Below are positions 16,949-24,774 of a stretch of 64,000 nucleotides of DNA, in pieces. Each line of letters begins with the position of its first letter. Positions within the stretch are counted from its first letter, which is position 1. Position numbers and translations under genes: made by a program. The notes under the pieces are model-generated. The model made no database searches, was not told the DNA's origin, and worked only from the letters and a program-made list of their open reading frames with translations. The DNA is taken from assembly GCF_013267195.1 (NCBI RefSeq), contig NZ_CP053941.1, positions 2,294,001 through 2,358,000 on the forward strand, read 5' to 3'. The DNA is from Halorubrum salinarum (GTDB lineage: Archaea > Halobacteriota > Halobacteria > Halobacteriales > Haloferacaceae).

Positions 16949-17015
16949 TATTCGGGGCGATAACTGCTTGTCCACTTGTCATCAACCAGTAAATAAAACA
17001 GTATCGGCGGTGCCG

Positions 17016-18833
17016 CTACCCGGCCGTCACGTCAGCGTCAGGTGCCGAATCGCGCTGCGTGACGGTCACGTCTGGTGTCGTGCTGACGGTTACGCCTGAC
17101 TCACCGTTCACCGTCCACTGCTGGCCGCGCACCTTCTCGAACGCGTACCACGCGCCCGGTTCCCAGTTAAACTCACTGAGATGCCGGTTCCACACGTCGA
17201 GTTGCACTGACTCGCCGTCGCTCGTCTCCGCGCGGAACACGTGTCGGCGGCCGTCTTCCGTCAACTGTTCTCGAATCCGTAACACGACTGGGGCGGTGTG
17301 CTGTGGCGTCTCTTCGATACCGGCTGCGGTCCGCACAACTGAACGCGGCCCCTCCGTGTCACGCACTGCGTCGCTCGATCGTTCCGACGTTGTCGATTTC
17401 TTGTCTTCGCGGTCATCCGTTGCTGTCGCCGGTGAATCTACGGTATCACGGGTCTCCTCACTCGTTGATGACGCCGTTTCACTCCCCGGCTCAGTAGGTG
17501 TGTGCGACGGTGTGGACGCGGATTGCGCCGCGAGATGCTCGGCGACGGCTTCAAATTCAGTGACTTGCTCGCGCAGATGCGCGACGCGCCGCTCTAGTTC
17601 TGGCGCGGTGATGTCATCCGGAAGACGGTCGAGCGCGTTGTTCCCGTCGTCGACGATGGACTGGATGACGTCTTCAGCTTCCTGGAGTTCGGATGTCTCT
17701 TTGAGTGACGAAACTCGCTGTGTCAACGTGTCAATCGTCGCTTCCGCTTGCTGTACCTCCCGTTCATATTCAAGCCGGTCCGTGAGCGCCTCAACCGACG
17801 TAATCCGGCCGTCCAACGCCGCCTTCTCCTCCGTGAACCACTGTTCGTTCGCTGTCTCCCCTATTTGTCGAGCCGACCGATACACAGCATGTGCGTTCTC
17901 ACACGCTTCCAGCCCCGCCTCGATTTCCCCGGTTTCGACTGCCTCCTGCGCGGCTGTGACGTGCTCGTCGCCATCAGTGACGAGCTCGTGATACTGCGCT
18001 TCGGCTTCCGTCGGAACCGCGTCTAACCGGTCTTCAACGTCGTTCACACGCAACCGCAAATCACGGTCACTTGATAGCGTGGTGAGCGCGTCTCGGGTCT
18101 GGCTTACCGCAGCACGCGTTGCTGGAATTCGTTCGTTTGCTTCGCTGACCTCGTCGGTTTCAACTAGTGTTTCGATCCGGTCGCACGTCAGCTCAAGCCC
18201 GGCTACTAACCGGGTTTTTTCACGGTCGGTATGTGCTGTCCCGGTGGATTCGTGAGCCGTTGTTTCGTCATTCGAATCTTCGCTTGGCGACGATGTAGTG
18301 CCATGCGTTTTCGGTGAATCTCCCTTGCGGTCTCCGTACCTCTCTGTAACCGTTGTTGTGAGTCTTGCAGCGAGCGCTGTTCCGATACCATCTACCTCCG
18401 TTAGTTCCGCTTTCGTTGCTGTGAGAATATCTTCAGCATCCTTGTACCCGGCATCGCGCAACGTATCTGCTTTGTGCTCGCCAACTCCGGGGAGCTCTTC
18501 GACGTTTGGTATCCCATCAGCGTCTGGAGTGTCGGATCCGTCACCGGTCGTTGACGTTCCGCTCTCAACGATATTGAGCGCAGTAACAAACAGGACTGTC
18601 GCTATCACAACCGATTGCCACACCGGAAGATCGAATGGCCAGGTTACGAACGATAACAACACGTCACCCCATCCTGACACGACCGGAAGAACAGTTGCTA
18701 AACTATCCAAGATCCAACCAATCGCAGCAACTCCCACGCCCGCAACGTAAATCACCGTACTCATACCTGCCCACACGGCGTTCCGGGTGAACAACGCAAT
18801 TAGAAGCAACAGGATTGCTGCGGTTAGTAGCAT
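17016..18833 (-). CDS. Membrane protein with helix-hairpin-helix, coiled coil and OB domain
   Basis: 605 residues from ATG at 18833. The first 95 residues contain about three hydrophobic segments (MLLTAAILLLLIALF onward). A helix-hairpin-helix pair follows (VEELPGVGEHKADTLRDAGY then LTEVDGIGTALAARL), a non-specific DNA-binding fold. A long acidic coiled coil occupies the middle and an OB-like domain ends the protein. That domain (LDVWNRHLSEFNWEPGAWY) resembles LDIWSTHDLSLDWTVGDTY of the neighbouring giant helicase. The protein could therefore hold DNA or the helicase at the membrane. It lies 67 bases upstream of the helicase gene in the same direction. The precise function is unknown. Confidence 0.72.
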   Translation of the reverse strand: MLLTAAILLLLIALFTRNAVWAGMSTVIYVAGVGVAAIGWILDSLATVLPVVSGWGDVLLSFVTWPFDLPVWQSVVIATVLFVTALNIVESGTSTTGDGSDTPDADGIPNVEELPGVGEHKADTLRDAGYKDAEDILTATKAELTEVDGIGTALAARLTTTVTERYGDRKGDSPKTHGTTSSPSEDSNDETTAHESTGTAHTDREKTRLVAGLELTCDRIETLVETDEVSEANERIPATRAAVSQTRDALTTLSSDRDLRLRVNDVEDRLDAVPTEAEAQYHELVTDGDEHVTAAQEAVETGEIEAGLEACENAHAVYRSARQIGETANEQWFTEEKAALDGRITSVEALTDRLEYEREVQQAEATIDTLTQRVSSLKETSELQEAEDVIQSIVDDGNNALDRLPDDITAPELERRVAHLREQVTEFEAVAEHLAAQSASTPSHTPTEPGSETASSTSEETRDTVDSPATATDDREDKKSTTSERSSDAVRDTEGPRSVVRTAAGIEETPQHTAPVVLRIREQLTEDGRRHVFRAETSDGESVQLDVWNRHLSEFNWEPGAWYAFEKVRGQQWTVNGESGVTVSTTPDVTVTQRDSAPDADVTAG

Positions 18834-18913
18834 ACCCACCACTCACCCGTTATCATCGTGTTATTTCCAGTAGGTAGGGACATGTGTCTGTAGTACTGAA
18901 TCTGACGAGACCG

Positions 18914-19933
18914 TTACTGTACATGAGTCGCTCGGAACTCATCTAACTCTGCCTGTGTAATGACAGACTGTAGACCAGAAGCACGAGATTTAATCGCATC
19001 TGAATCTTCGTCGATATGCTGTGACAGAGTTTTGAGCTTGACATCCCCGTCCGTGAGCTGAGATGCGCGGCGCAGTGCAGCTAATCCCCACAGTGTCGCG
19101 TCGGCGTCGACAGGGTACTGTTCGCTGCGTGCCTCCCGGATAAGGAGTTCAGCTAGTTCCCGCGTAGGATTGTCAACTCCGCTCGCATCTACAACGTGGT
19201 TGATGACGCCAACTGGGTCCGATGGGAGCGAATCTACCTGTCGCAGCTCCGCGCGCTGTTCCTGATACCGGTTTCTGATCGTTACTTCGGAGACGTTCGC
19301 TACACGGCTGAGTTCCTGTTGCGTTCGCTTCTCCCCGACGTCGAGACACGCGTTGTACACGGCGGCAGCGGCCCACCCGGACGGGCTTTTCCCGCTGGAC
19401 AACCCGGACTCTTCGGTGATTTCGATGATTTCCCGTGCACGCTCGTTGACTGCGTCAGTCACGTCAAGCGCGTCGCAGTACCGGTCCACGTAGTGTTCGC
19501 TGCCAAAGAACGCAGACGGATCGAGTCCGACGGTACTCGCAATATCTTTCGAACGGCGAAGCAGTGCTTTCCGCGTGACAACGGTATCGTCAGCAGCGAC
19601 GAAATCAGTCGGATCCAACGGGACTTCCGTGACTTTGACCGCGCAGTACAAGCACGAGGCGGCGACTAATTCGAGCGCGGTCCCGATGAGGTCTCCGCGC
19701 TGGTTACGGTACTGATCGCGCAGGGATTTCGCAAGATCGACGGCCGCCTCGGGAACATCTAACTCAGCCGCTAACTGGTTGATCCGGCCATCTACGATCG
19801 CTGTTTGCCGCTCAGCAGACACCGACTGTCCGAACGTGATGTTCTGTTCAATCTCTGCAGGTGATGTAGAATCGACGTCGCTGAGTACATCTGAGAGAAT
19901 GTCGTCAATCTCTTCGATGAACTCCTCACTCAT
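18914..19933 (-). CDS. Second TFB-like protein, zinc ribbon absent
   Basis: 339 residues. An acidic N-terminus of about 50 residues has no cysteine ribbon. Two TFB-type cyclin repeats follow (LVAASCLYCAVKVTEVPLDP; WAAAAVYNACLDVGEKRTQ with the DNA-reading SRVANVSEVTIRNRYQE). An extra helical region of about 110 residues at the C-terminus is not seen in the shorter paralogue. It is clearly paralogous to 10680-11405. It is read in the same direction as the membrane protein and helicase genes and may control them or act with them. A TFB that has lost its polymerase-recruiting domain could be a repressor or a non-transcriptional DNA-binding subunit. Confidence 0.75.
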   Translation of the reverse strand: MSEEFIEEIDDILSDVLSDVDSTSPAEIEQNITFGQSVSAERQTAIVDGRINQLAAELDVPEAAVDLAKSLRDQYRNQRGDLIGTALELVAASCLYCAVKVTEVPLDPTDFVAADDTVVTRKALLRRSKDIASTVGLDPSAFFGSEHYVDRYCDALDVTDAVNERAREIIEITEESGLSSGKSPSGWAAAAVYNACLDVGEKRTQQELSRVANVSEVTIRNRYQEQRAELRQVDSLPSDPVGVINHVVDASGVDNPTRELAELLIREARSEQYPVDADATLWGLAALRRASQLTDGDVKLKTLSQHIDEDSDAIKSRASGLQSVITQAELDEFRATHVQ

Positions 19934-20067
19934 ATCTGGTATACAAACTGACGCGAATCATAACGCTACCGGCTCACACCCATGTGCTGGTCATTGCCTT
20001 GATCAGATCTACCTCTGTAAGAATGAGTACTAACTGTTCTTTTCACACACAAAAGAGATTCAACGAG

Positions 20068-21306
20068 CTATTGTACACTTCTAATCGAGTGTTCTAACCG
20101 CCACGTGTCGCTCAACACAGCGTCCTTGTCGTCAGTGCCACCGGTGGTGAGGATTCCGAGGTGGTAGAGCTGGTATTTGAATTGGAAGTGGATGCCGGAT
20201 TTGTAGATCGTTGGGTCTCCGAGGACGGACTGGTTAATATCGCCGTCTGCGGTGAGAACGTCGTCGCGGCGATGTTGGGTGAAGAACACTTCGACGGCAA
20301 GTGGCTGGTTGATGCGTGTGGCTTCGAGTGCGACGTCGGCGAGGGTCGCGTCCCGCGTCCCGTCTTGATGGAGGCGTTCGAGTGCGGTGGTGATGAGCTG
20401 CGTGGGTTCGTATTGGATGGCGACTGAACGGGCGAGCTGTGCCCATCGCGGAGCGAGCTCGGTGAATCTCTTTGACCGGCCGGTCCACGTGTCGAATTCG
20501 GCGAGTGCAGCGGTGATACTGCCGTGCTGATCGCGGGCGAAGCGGACGACTTCTGCGCCGAGGTGTGTGAGTGAGTCGCCGGTGGGTTGGTCGTCGACGA
20601 GATTCAACAGGATCGCGCCGCGCCGCCCACCAGAAATAGCGTTGATGACGTTGTCGGCGTACACGGTGTTAGTGTCGCCATCGGCTGCGAGTGCGAGCGC
20701 GTATCCGAGATAGTTTTTCGGGTGATTCACTGGAAAACTCCCGTCGGTGAGTCGGTGCGTGGTGGCTTGGAGTCGCACCGCGTCGATCGTCGTGGAGAAC
20801 TCACCGGCACCAGTAACCCGGGCAGGCTCGACGACACGCGCAGAGTCAGTGTCTTCCACGGCGATGACGCCGACGTTGAGGTTCCTGGCTTGTGCGCGTG
20901 CCGCGTCAGTGATACTGGGGGCTGGTGCGGCGACGTACCCGAGGTTGACCTCTGGGAGATGGGCGTGTGCTTGCGTGATGCCCCGAGCGACGTCTGCGTC
21001 ACCTGGGTTAGTGTTGTGGCCTTTCGCTTCTATCACCGTGACTGGCGTCGTGGCCGCGTCGCCGTTTAGGACATCGGTGGCTGGCATGCCAACGCCGAGT
21101 AAGTCGGGTTCTCCTGCGTGGAGTCGGAGCGTGTTGTACGGTGCGAGACGGTTCCGAATCGTGTCAGGGACGGTCCACCCACCCCATGTGGATTGCGTGA
21201 ACTGTGTTTCCGTGACTGCGTACTGGTCCGGGGTCGTGTCTACGTCAGGGTACAGCGTCTCCTTCGCGGCAGCAAGCACAGTTGGTTCCGCAAGTGAGAC
21301 AGCCAT
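20068..21306 (-). CDS. PD-(D/E)XK-like nuclease-fold protein
   Basis: 412 residues. The N-terminal half has an acidic residue in GEPDLLGVGMPA and a strand ending in VTVIEAKGHN, the D ... ExK pattern of restriction-endonuclease-fold nucleases. After it comes QAHAHLPEVNLGYVAA, a strand and helix that fit the same fold. The second half is mainly helical and includes FQFKYQLYHLGILTT, which looks like a winged helix. It is the first gene of a leftward series with the TFB-like, membrane and helicase genes (gap 134 bases), so it could supply the nuclease activity they lack. No close named family is recognised. Confidence 0.6.
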   Translation of the reverse strand: MAVSLAEPTVLAAAKETLYPDVDTTPDQYAVTETQFTQSTWGGWTVPDTIRNRLAPYNTLRLHAGEPDLLGVGMPATDVLNGDAATTPVTVIEAKGHNTNPGDADVARGITQAHAHLPEVNLGYVAAPAPSITDAARAQARNLNVGVIAVEDTDSARVVEPARVTGAGEFSTTIDAVRLQATTHRLTDGSFPVNHPKNYLGYALALAADGDTNTVYADNVINAISGGRRGAILLNLVDDQPTGDSLTHLGAEVVRFARDQHGSITAALAEFDTWTGRSKRFTELAPRWAQLARSVAIQYEPTQLITTALERLHQDGTRDATLADVALEATRINQPLAVEVFFTQHRRDDVLTADGDINQSVLGDPTIYKSGIHFQFKYQLYHLGILTTGGTDDKDAVLSDTWRLEHSIRSVQ

Positions 21307-21368
21307 TGCTACATCTTCTCTTGGCTCACCAATATAACTGGAGGGTTAGGCGGTCAAGTGAGAACCTT

Positions 21369-21848
21369 CTAATCGTCGTCGGTTTCCGTTTCTTCCCGGC
21401 GCTCAGCCGCTAGTTCCAAGATCTCGTCGAATTCCTCTCGCAGCCAGGCTGTCTTCGGCATCTGTTCGTACTTTTTTACCTCGGCCAATAGTTCGTCGTC
21501 CCCTGTTTGTTTGGCTCTTTCACGAGCCGCTTCGAGATCTACATCGTCATAGAGTTTCATCACGCAGCTGCGAATTGCCTCTGGTGATCGGTCAAACCGC
21601 TCTGCGACAGGTGCCCACGCGCGGTCCAGTTGTGCCTGTTTTGAACTCCGCAACTGACCGTTCTCGTCCCGCTTCGGTGGACACCCCTTCAGCTCTCGGT
21701 ACTCAAGAAGTAGATGCTGTCTGTACGTCGGGCCTATCTCACCTTTTGAGTGAAAATCTGAGTTAACCTCTCTCGCTGCGAGGTAAGTGTGCTTGTCAAG
21801 TGGCGTTTGCTTCCAGAGGACGTATTTTCCAAGTCCCATAATAGCCAT
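21369..21848 (-). CDS. 159-residue hypothetical protein
   Basis: A charged soluble protein without membrane segments or cysteine motifs. The centre (AWAPVAERFDRSPEAIRSCV) resembles a helix-turn-helix of the kind that counts helical turns around an unusual DNA site. The C-terminal 60 residues are a charged helix ending in an acidic tail. It lies 62 bases upstream of the PD-(D/E)XK-like gene in the same direction, so the two may be co-transcribed. I do not recognise the family. A DNA-binding accessory or regulator is possible. Confidence 0.6.
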   Translation of the reverse strand: MAIMGLGKYVLWKQTPLDKHTYLAAREVNSDFHSKGEIGPTYRQHLLLEYRELKGCPPKRDENGQLRSSKQAQLDRAWAPVAERFDRSPEAIRSCVMKLYDDVDLEAARERAKQTGDDELLAEVKKYEQMPKTAWLREEFDEILELAAERREETETDDD

Positions 21849-22145
21849 ATGGAGGGGATTGATAATAAATAAAAATTCCCGTGAAACGATTTACTGAACA
21901 CTCTAAATACTGGGTCCTGACGGATTAAATCGTTCACCAGGAATATGGTTTTATATAGTAGAAAATACCCGGTTCAATCGCTTGTGGAATATCGAGATCT
22001 TGCGTTCCATTTGTCATGTGTTTTGATTATAAGTGAGACAGAGCGTTTGTTGAACCTCATCAAATCGTTACACTGGGCCTGCTTTCGCTTGATAGCCTGA
22101 ACAAGGATATCGTGGTGGTTTTCTCGGCGTTGGATGGACGGATTG
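21849..22145. other. AT-rich intergenic region
   Basis: 297 bases between two leftward genes. It is visibly AT-rich and probably carries the promoter of the 159-residue gene; TTTATTATTAATC-like minus-strand sequence lies just upstream of its ATG. I see no gene, RNA or clear repeat in it. Confidence 0.4.
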
Positions 22146-23057
22146 CTAGTCCATCCGTCCGAGGAGCCGACTCAGCAGGAGCGTACCTGTCTCGTTTAGA
22201 TTAACGGTCTCAAAAACACCCTCAACTGGAATGAACGTGATATTCTCGTCCATCGTTGCTGGCCGAGAACTTGCTGGCGCAAACATGATTACCCGCGCTT
22301 CCTCATCGGTATAGTCACCTAGCTTTTCGATTTTGCGTTCTACCTTTTCAGTCCCTCCTTGCGTGACTTGCGCCCATACGAGGTCGTCACCACTCGCTCC
22401 GATAATATCCACGTCCGAAGTGGTCCCTCCAATTCCAGCAGTTCGATGGTATGAGTCGTCAACAATACGTAGGTACTCTTCACAGACAATTTCTAACTGG
22501 TCGGTAGTGAGAGATCCGACATCATACGGTGGTAACTCGCCACGAATTATCGCACGCAACTGATCCTCTCCTCCGTCCCAATCACAAATCGACCAGAAGG
22601 GAGGCCTCACTCCGTTATCGAAAAGCAGAGGCTGTTCCTGTCTTGTGACGGTGACGCAGTCTTTCACCTGTACGGCTTTATGAACAGTACATTCCTTCGG
22701 CAGGCCTTCAGGGTATTCTATACTACTGCCTGGTTCGACACTCTCGGATCGGAGTATGTCATCTTCGTGAATGAATAGAATATTGATTTCGGATCCCGGT
22801 GGAATAACGCCGACCAGCATCTTGTTTTTGTGGACGCTCCTGTATGCTGCTCCAACGATTGCGCCCCCTGAGGCAACATCGTTTAGTTTCCCGATCTCAG
22901 TCGCTCCGCGGTCTTGGTAATCATCTGGATTTGCGCTCGGGGTGTCCCCCCAGTTAATCGCAATCTGTTCGCTGTCCCAGAGCGACTGAACCCCGCTACC
23001 AAGCTTGTGCCTTGCGAATATGGTCGGTAACGACGTCGTATCTATTTCCGACAACAT
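22146..23057 (-). CDS. Restriction-like protein with possible divergent nuclease fold
   Basis: 303 residues from ATG at 23057 (MLSEIDTTSLPTIFARHKLG); an in-frame start 17 codons upstream gives an unlikely hydrophobic leader. The C-terminal third has GGTTSDVDIIGASGDDLVWA followed by QVTQGG, then a helix and the strand EARVIMFAPAS. D ... QxxxG in this setting resembles nuclease folds of the Mrr/PD-(D/E)XK class, in which glutamine can replace the usual glutamate. The N-terminal two thirds are unrecognised. It stands alone, back to back with the mre11 operon (gap about 310 bases). A DNA-end or modification sensor is another possibility. Confidence 0.5.
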   Translation of the reverse strand: MLSEIDTTSLPTIFARHKLGSGVQSLWDSEQIAINWGDTPSANPDDYQDRGATEIGKLNDVASGGAIVGAAYRSVHKNKMLVGVIPPGSEINILFIHEDDILRSESVEPGSSIEYPEGLPKECTVHKAVQVKDCVTVTRQEQPLLFDNGVRPPFWSICDWDGGEDQLRAIIRGELPPYDVGSLTTDQLEIVCEEYLRIVDDSYHRTAGIGGTTSDVDIIGASGDDLVWAQVTQGGTEKVERKIEKLGDYTDEEARVIMFAPASSRPATMDENITFIPVEGVFETVNLNETGTLLLSRLLGRMD

Positions 23058-23367
23058 GTCTTTCGATATAGAATTCCAAATTACAAATAATCCGATGCTT
23101 AGTTTCAATAAAATATAGTTTGAATATTCTATTGCGATTCTCTAGGGCTGATTGGTTCTGCTATATGATCGACACACCGACCGGGTAAGGAATTCTGACG
23201 AGGTTACATCGCAACTACAGGGGCAAACAGTTCTGTTGAATCGTAATCAGACTGGACGGGAGACTGGATTGAAAGTCTAGTGTGGAGGAATTGTGGGGGC
23301 TCAACTCTACTCTTCGTTTTACTTTCACCCCGCTGAGTGTAGGTTTATTACCCCGCCGGTAAGTGAT
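23058..23367. promoter_or_regulatory. Divergent promoter region with mre11 TATA box
   Basis: 310 bases between the leftward 303-residue gene and the rightward mre11 gene. GTTTATTA at 23343-23350 lies about 20 bases before the mre11 ATG (23368), the spacing of a haloarchaeal TATA box for a leaderless or nearly leaderless transcript. The opposite side is AT-rich (AATATTC, TATATT) and can serve the leftward gene. No other feature is seen. Confidence 0.5.
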
Positions 23368-24774
23368 ATGTGTGTGACGCGATTCCTCCATTTGGCGGAT
23401 ATTCATCTCGGTCGGCAGCAGTACGGCGTACCGCAGCGAGCGACTGATGCGAAACTCTCGTTCCAGCACGCGCTGTCGCAAGTTTCGGCTGAGGATGCCG
23501 ACGCAATACTACTCCCGGGCGACTTGTTCGACAGTCGGGACGTGCGGCCGGAGACGCTCGCCTCGGTAGAAGACGTGCTCGCGGACGTCGAGGTGCCGGT
23601 GATCGTGAGTCCGGGGAATCACGATCAGAACATGAGTCGCCGACGGGATTTGACGTGGCTACAGTATCTGAATAACAAGGGACTGATCACGTTGTTGTCG
23701 GCTGATTTCGCTGATGACCGCGCGTCGTTCGCTCCGACTGACGTGGAGTCTTCGCGGGAGGGTGGCGGCGGGTACGTTGATTTGGAGACGGACGAGGGGA
23801 CGGTTCGCGTGTTCGGTGTTCAGTACCGGGGTGCGTACATGGAACGCCAGATCTCGGCCGTCGTGGACGGGATCGAAGCCGTGAACGCGGCTGAAGGGGA
23901 GCCGGCGGCGACGGTGGTGTTGGCGCATTTCGGTGTGGATGATGCGGTGCCGGATCTGGGTGCGACGGTGTCGGTCGCGTCGTTGACGCCGCTGATGGAC
24001 GCGGTGGATTACGTGGCGCTCGGCCACATTCACAAGCGGTACGAGGTGGAGAACGTGTACAATCCGGGGAGCTTGGAAGCGTTCTCGGTACAGGAGGGGC
24101 GGTGGGACGACGCGCACGGGTACTACGTTGTGGATGCGGCCGACTGGTCGGCGGATCACCGCGTGTCGAAGCGACGGCCGTACGTGACGGTCGAGTTCGA
24201 CGTGTCGGGGTACCGGACGTTCGACGATCTCCGCGCAGCGTTCGAGGACGCGGTGCGTGACGAACAAGGCAGGGTTGAGCGCGTGTGTGGTAAGGTGGAG
24301 TTCCAGGCGGGTGACGGGTCGCGTCGTGATCCGATTGTGAACCTGCGGTTGACGGGGACGCTGTTGCTCGATCACGTCGCGTTCGACGTCGATGCGTTAC
24401 GAGACATCGCAGAGGAGACGCTGGAGGCGTTGTACGTACAGCCGACGGATAACACGGAGCGGAAAGCGATTCAGGAGCTGCTCGGGGATATCGATCGTGA
24501 CGAGGCGTTCGCGGCTGACGGGACGGTGAACACGGACGCGTTACAGGAACGCGTGTTCACGACGCTCGCTGAGGAGTCGCGGTACAGTACCGCCGCAGAC
24601 GACGTTGCGTCGACGCTTGACGAACTGGAGGGACTCGTCACTGAGGACGGTGCCGGTGTCGGTGAGGCGGCGTCGTACTTGCGAGAGCGCCGTCGGGAAT
24701 TGTTCCCGGACGGCGTCGGCGAGCCAGGAGAAACGAACGAAGCGGCCGCCGCTGAAGGAGGTGAGGCGGAGTGA
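23368..24774 (+). CDS. mre11: Mre11-like DNA exonuclease/endonuclease
   Basis: 468 residues from ATG at 23368 (MCVTRFLHLADIHLGRQQYG). All calcineurin-type metallophosphoesterase motifs are present: DIHLG, GDLFD, GNHDQ, LAHFG and ALGHIHKR. A capping domain and a C-terminal region that would bind the Rad50 coiled coil follow. Mre11 with Rad50 processes DNA ends and protein-blocked breaks. The next gene starts at a GTG overlapping this stop (GTGA), so Mre11 and Rad50 are coupled. It lies in an accessory region between restriction-like genes and may be an additional copy to the chromosomal one. That would need the rest of the genome to confirm. Confidence 0.9.
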   Translation: MCVTRFLHLADIHLGRQQYGVPQRATDAKLSFQHALSQVSAEDADAILLPGDLFDSRDVRPETLASVEDVLADVEVPVIVSPGNHDQNMSRRRDLTWLQYLNNKGLITLLSADFADDRASFAPTDVESSREGGGGYVDLETDEGTVRVFGVQYRGAYMERQISAVVDGIEAVNAAEGEPAATVVLAHFGVDDAVPDLGATVSVASLTPLMDAVDYVALGHIHKRYEVENVYNPGSLEAFSVQEGRWDDAHGYYVVDAADWSADHRVSKRRPYVTVEFDVSGYRTFDDLRAAFEDAVRDEQGRVERVCGKVEFQAGDGSRRDPIVNLRLTGTLLLDHVAFDVDALRDIAEETLEALYVQPTDNTERKAIQELLGDIDRDEAFAADGTVNTDALQERVFTTLAEESRYSTAADDVASTLDELEGLVTEDGAGVGEAASYLRERRRELFPDGVGEPGETNEAAAAEGGEAE

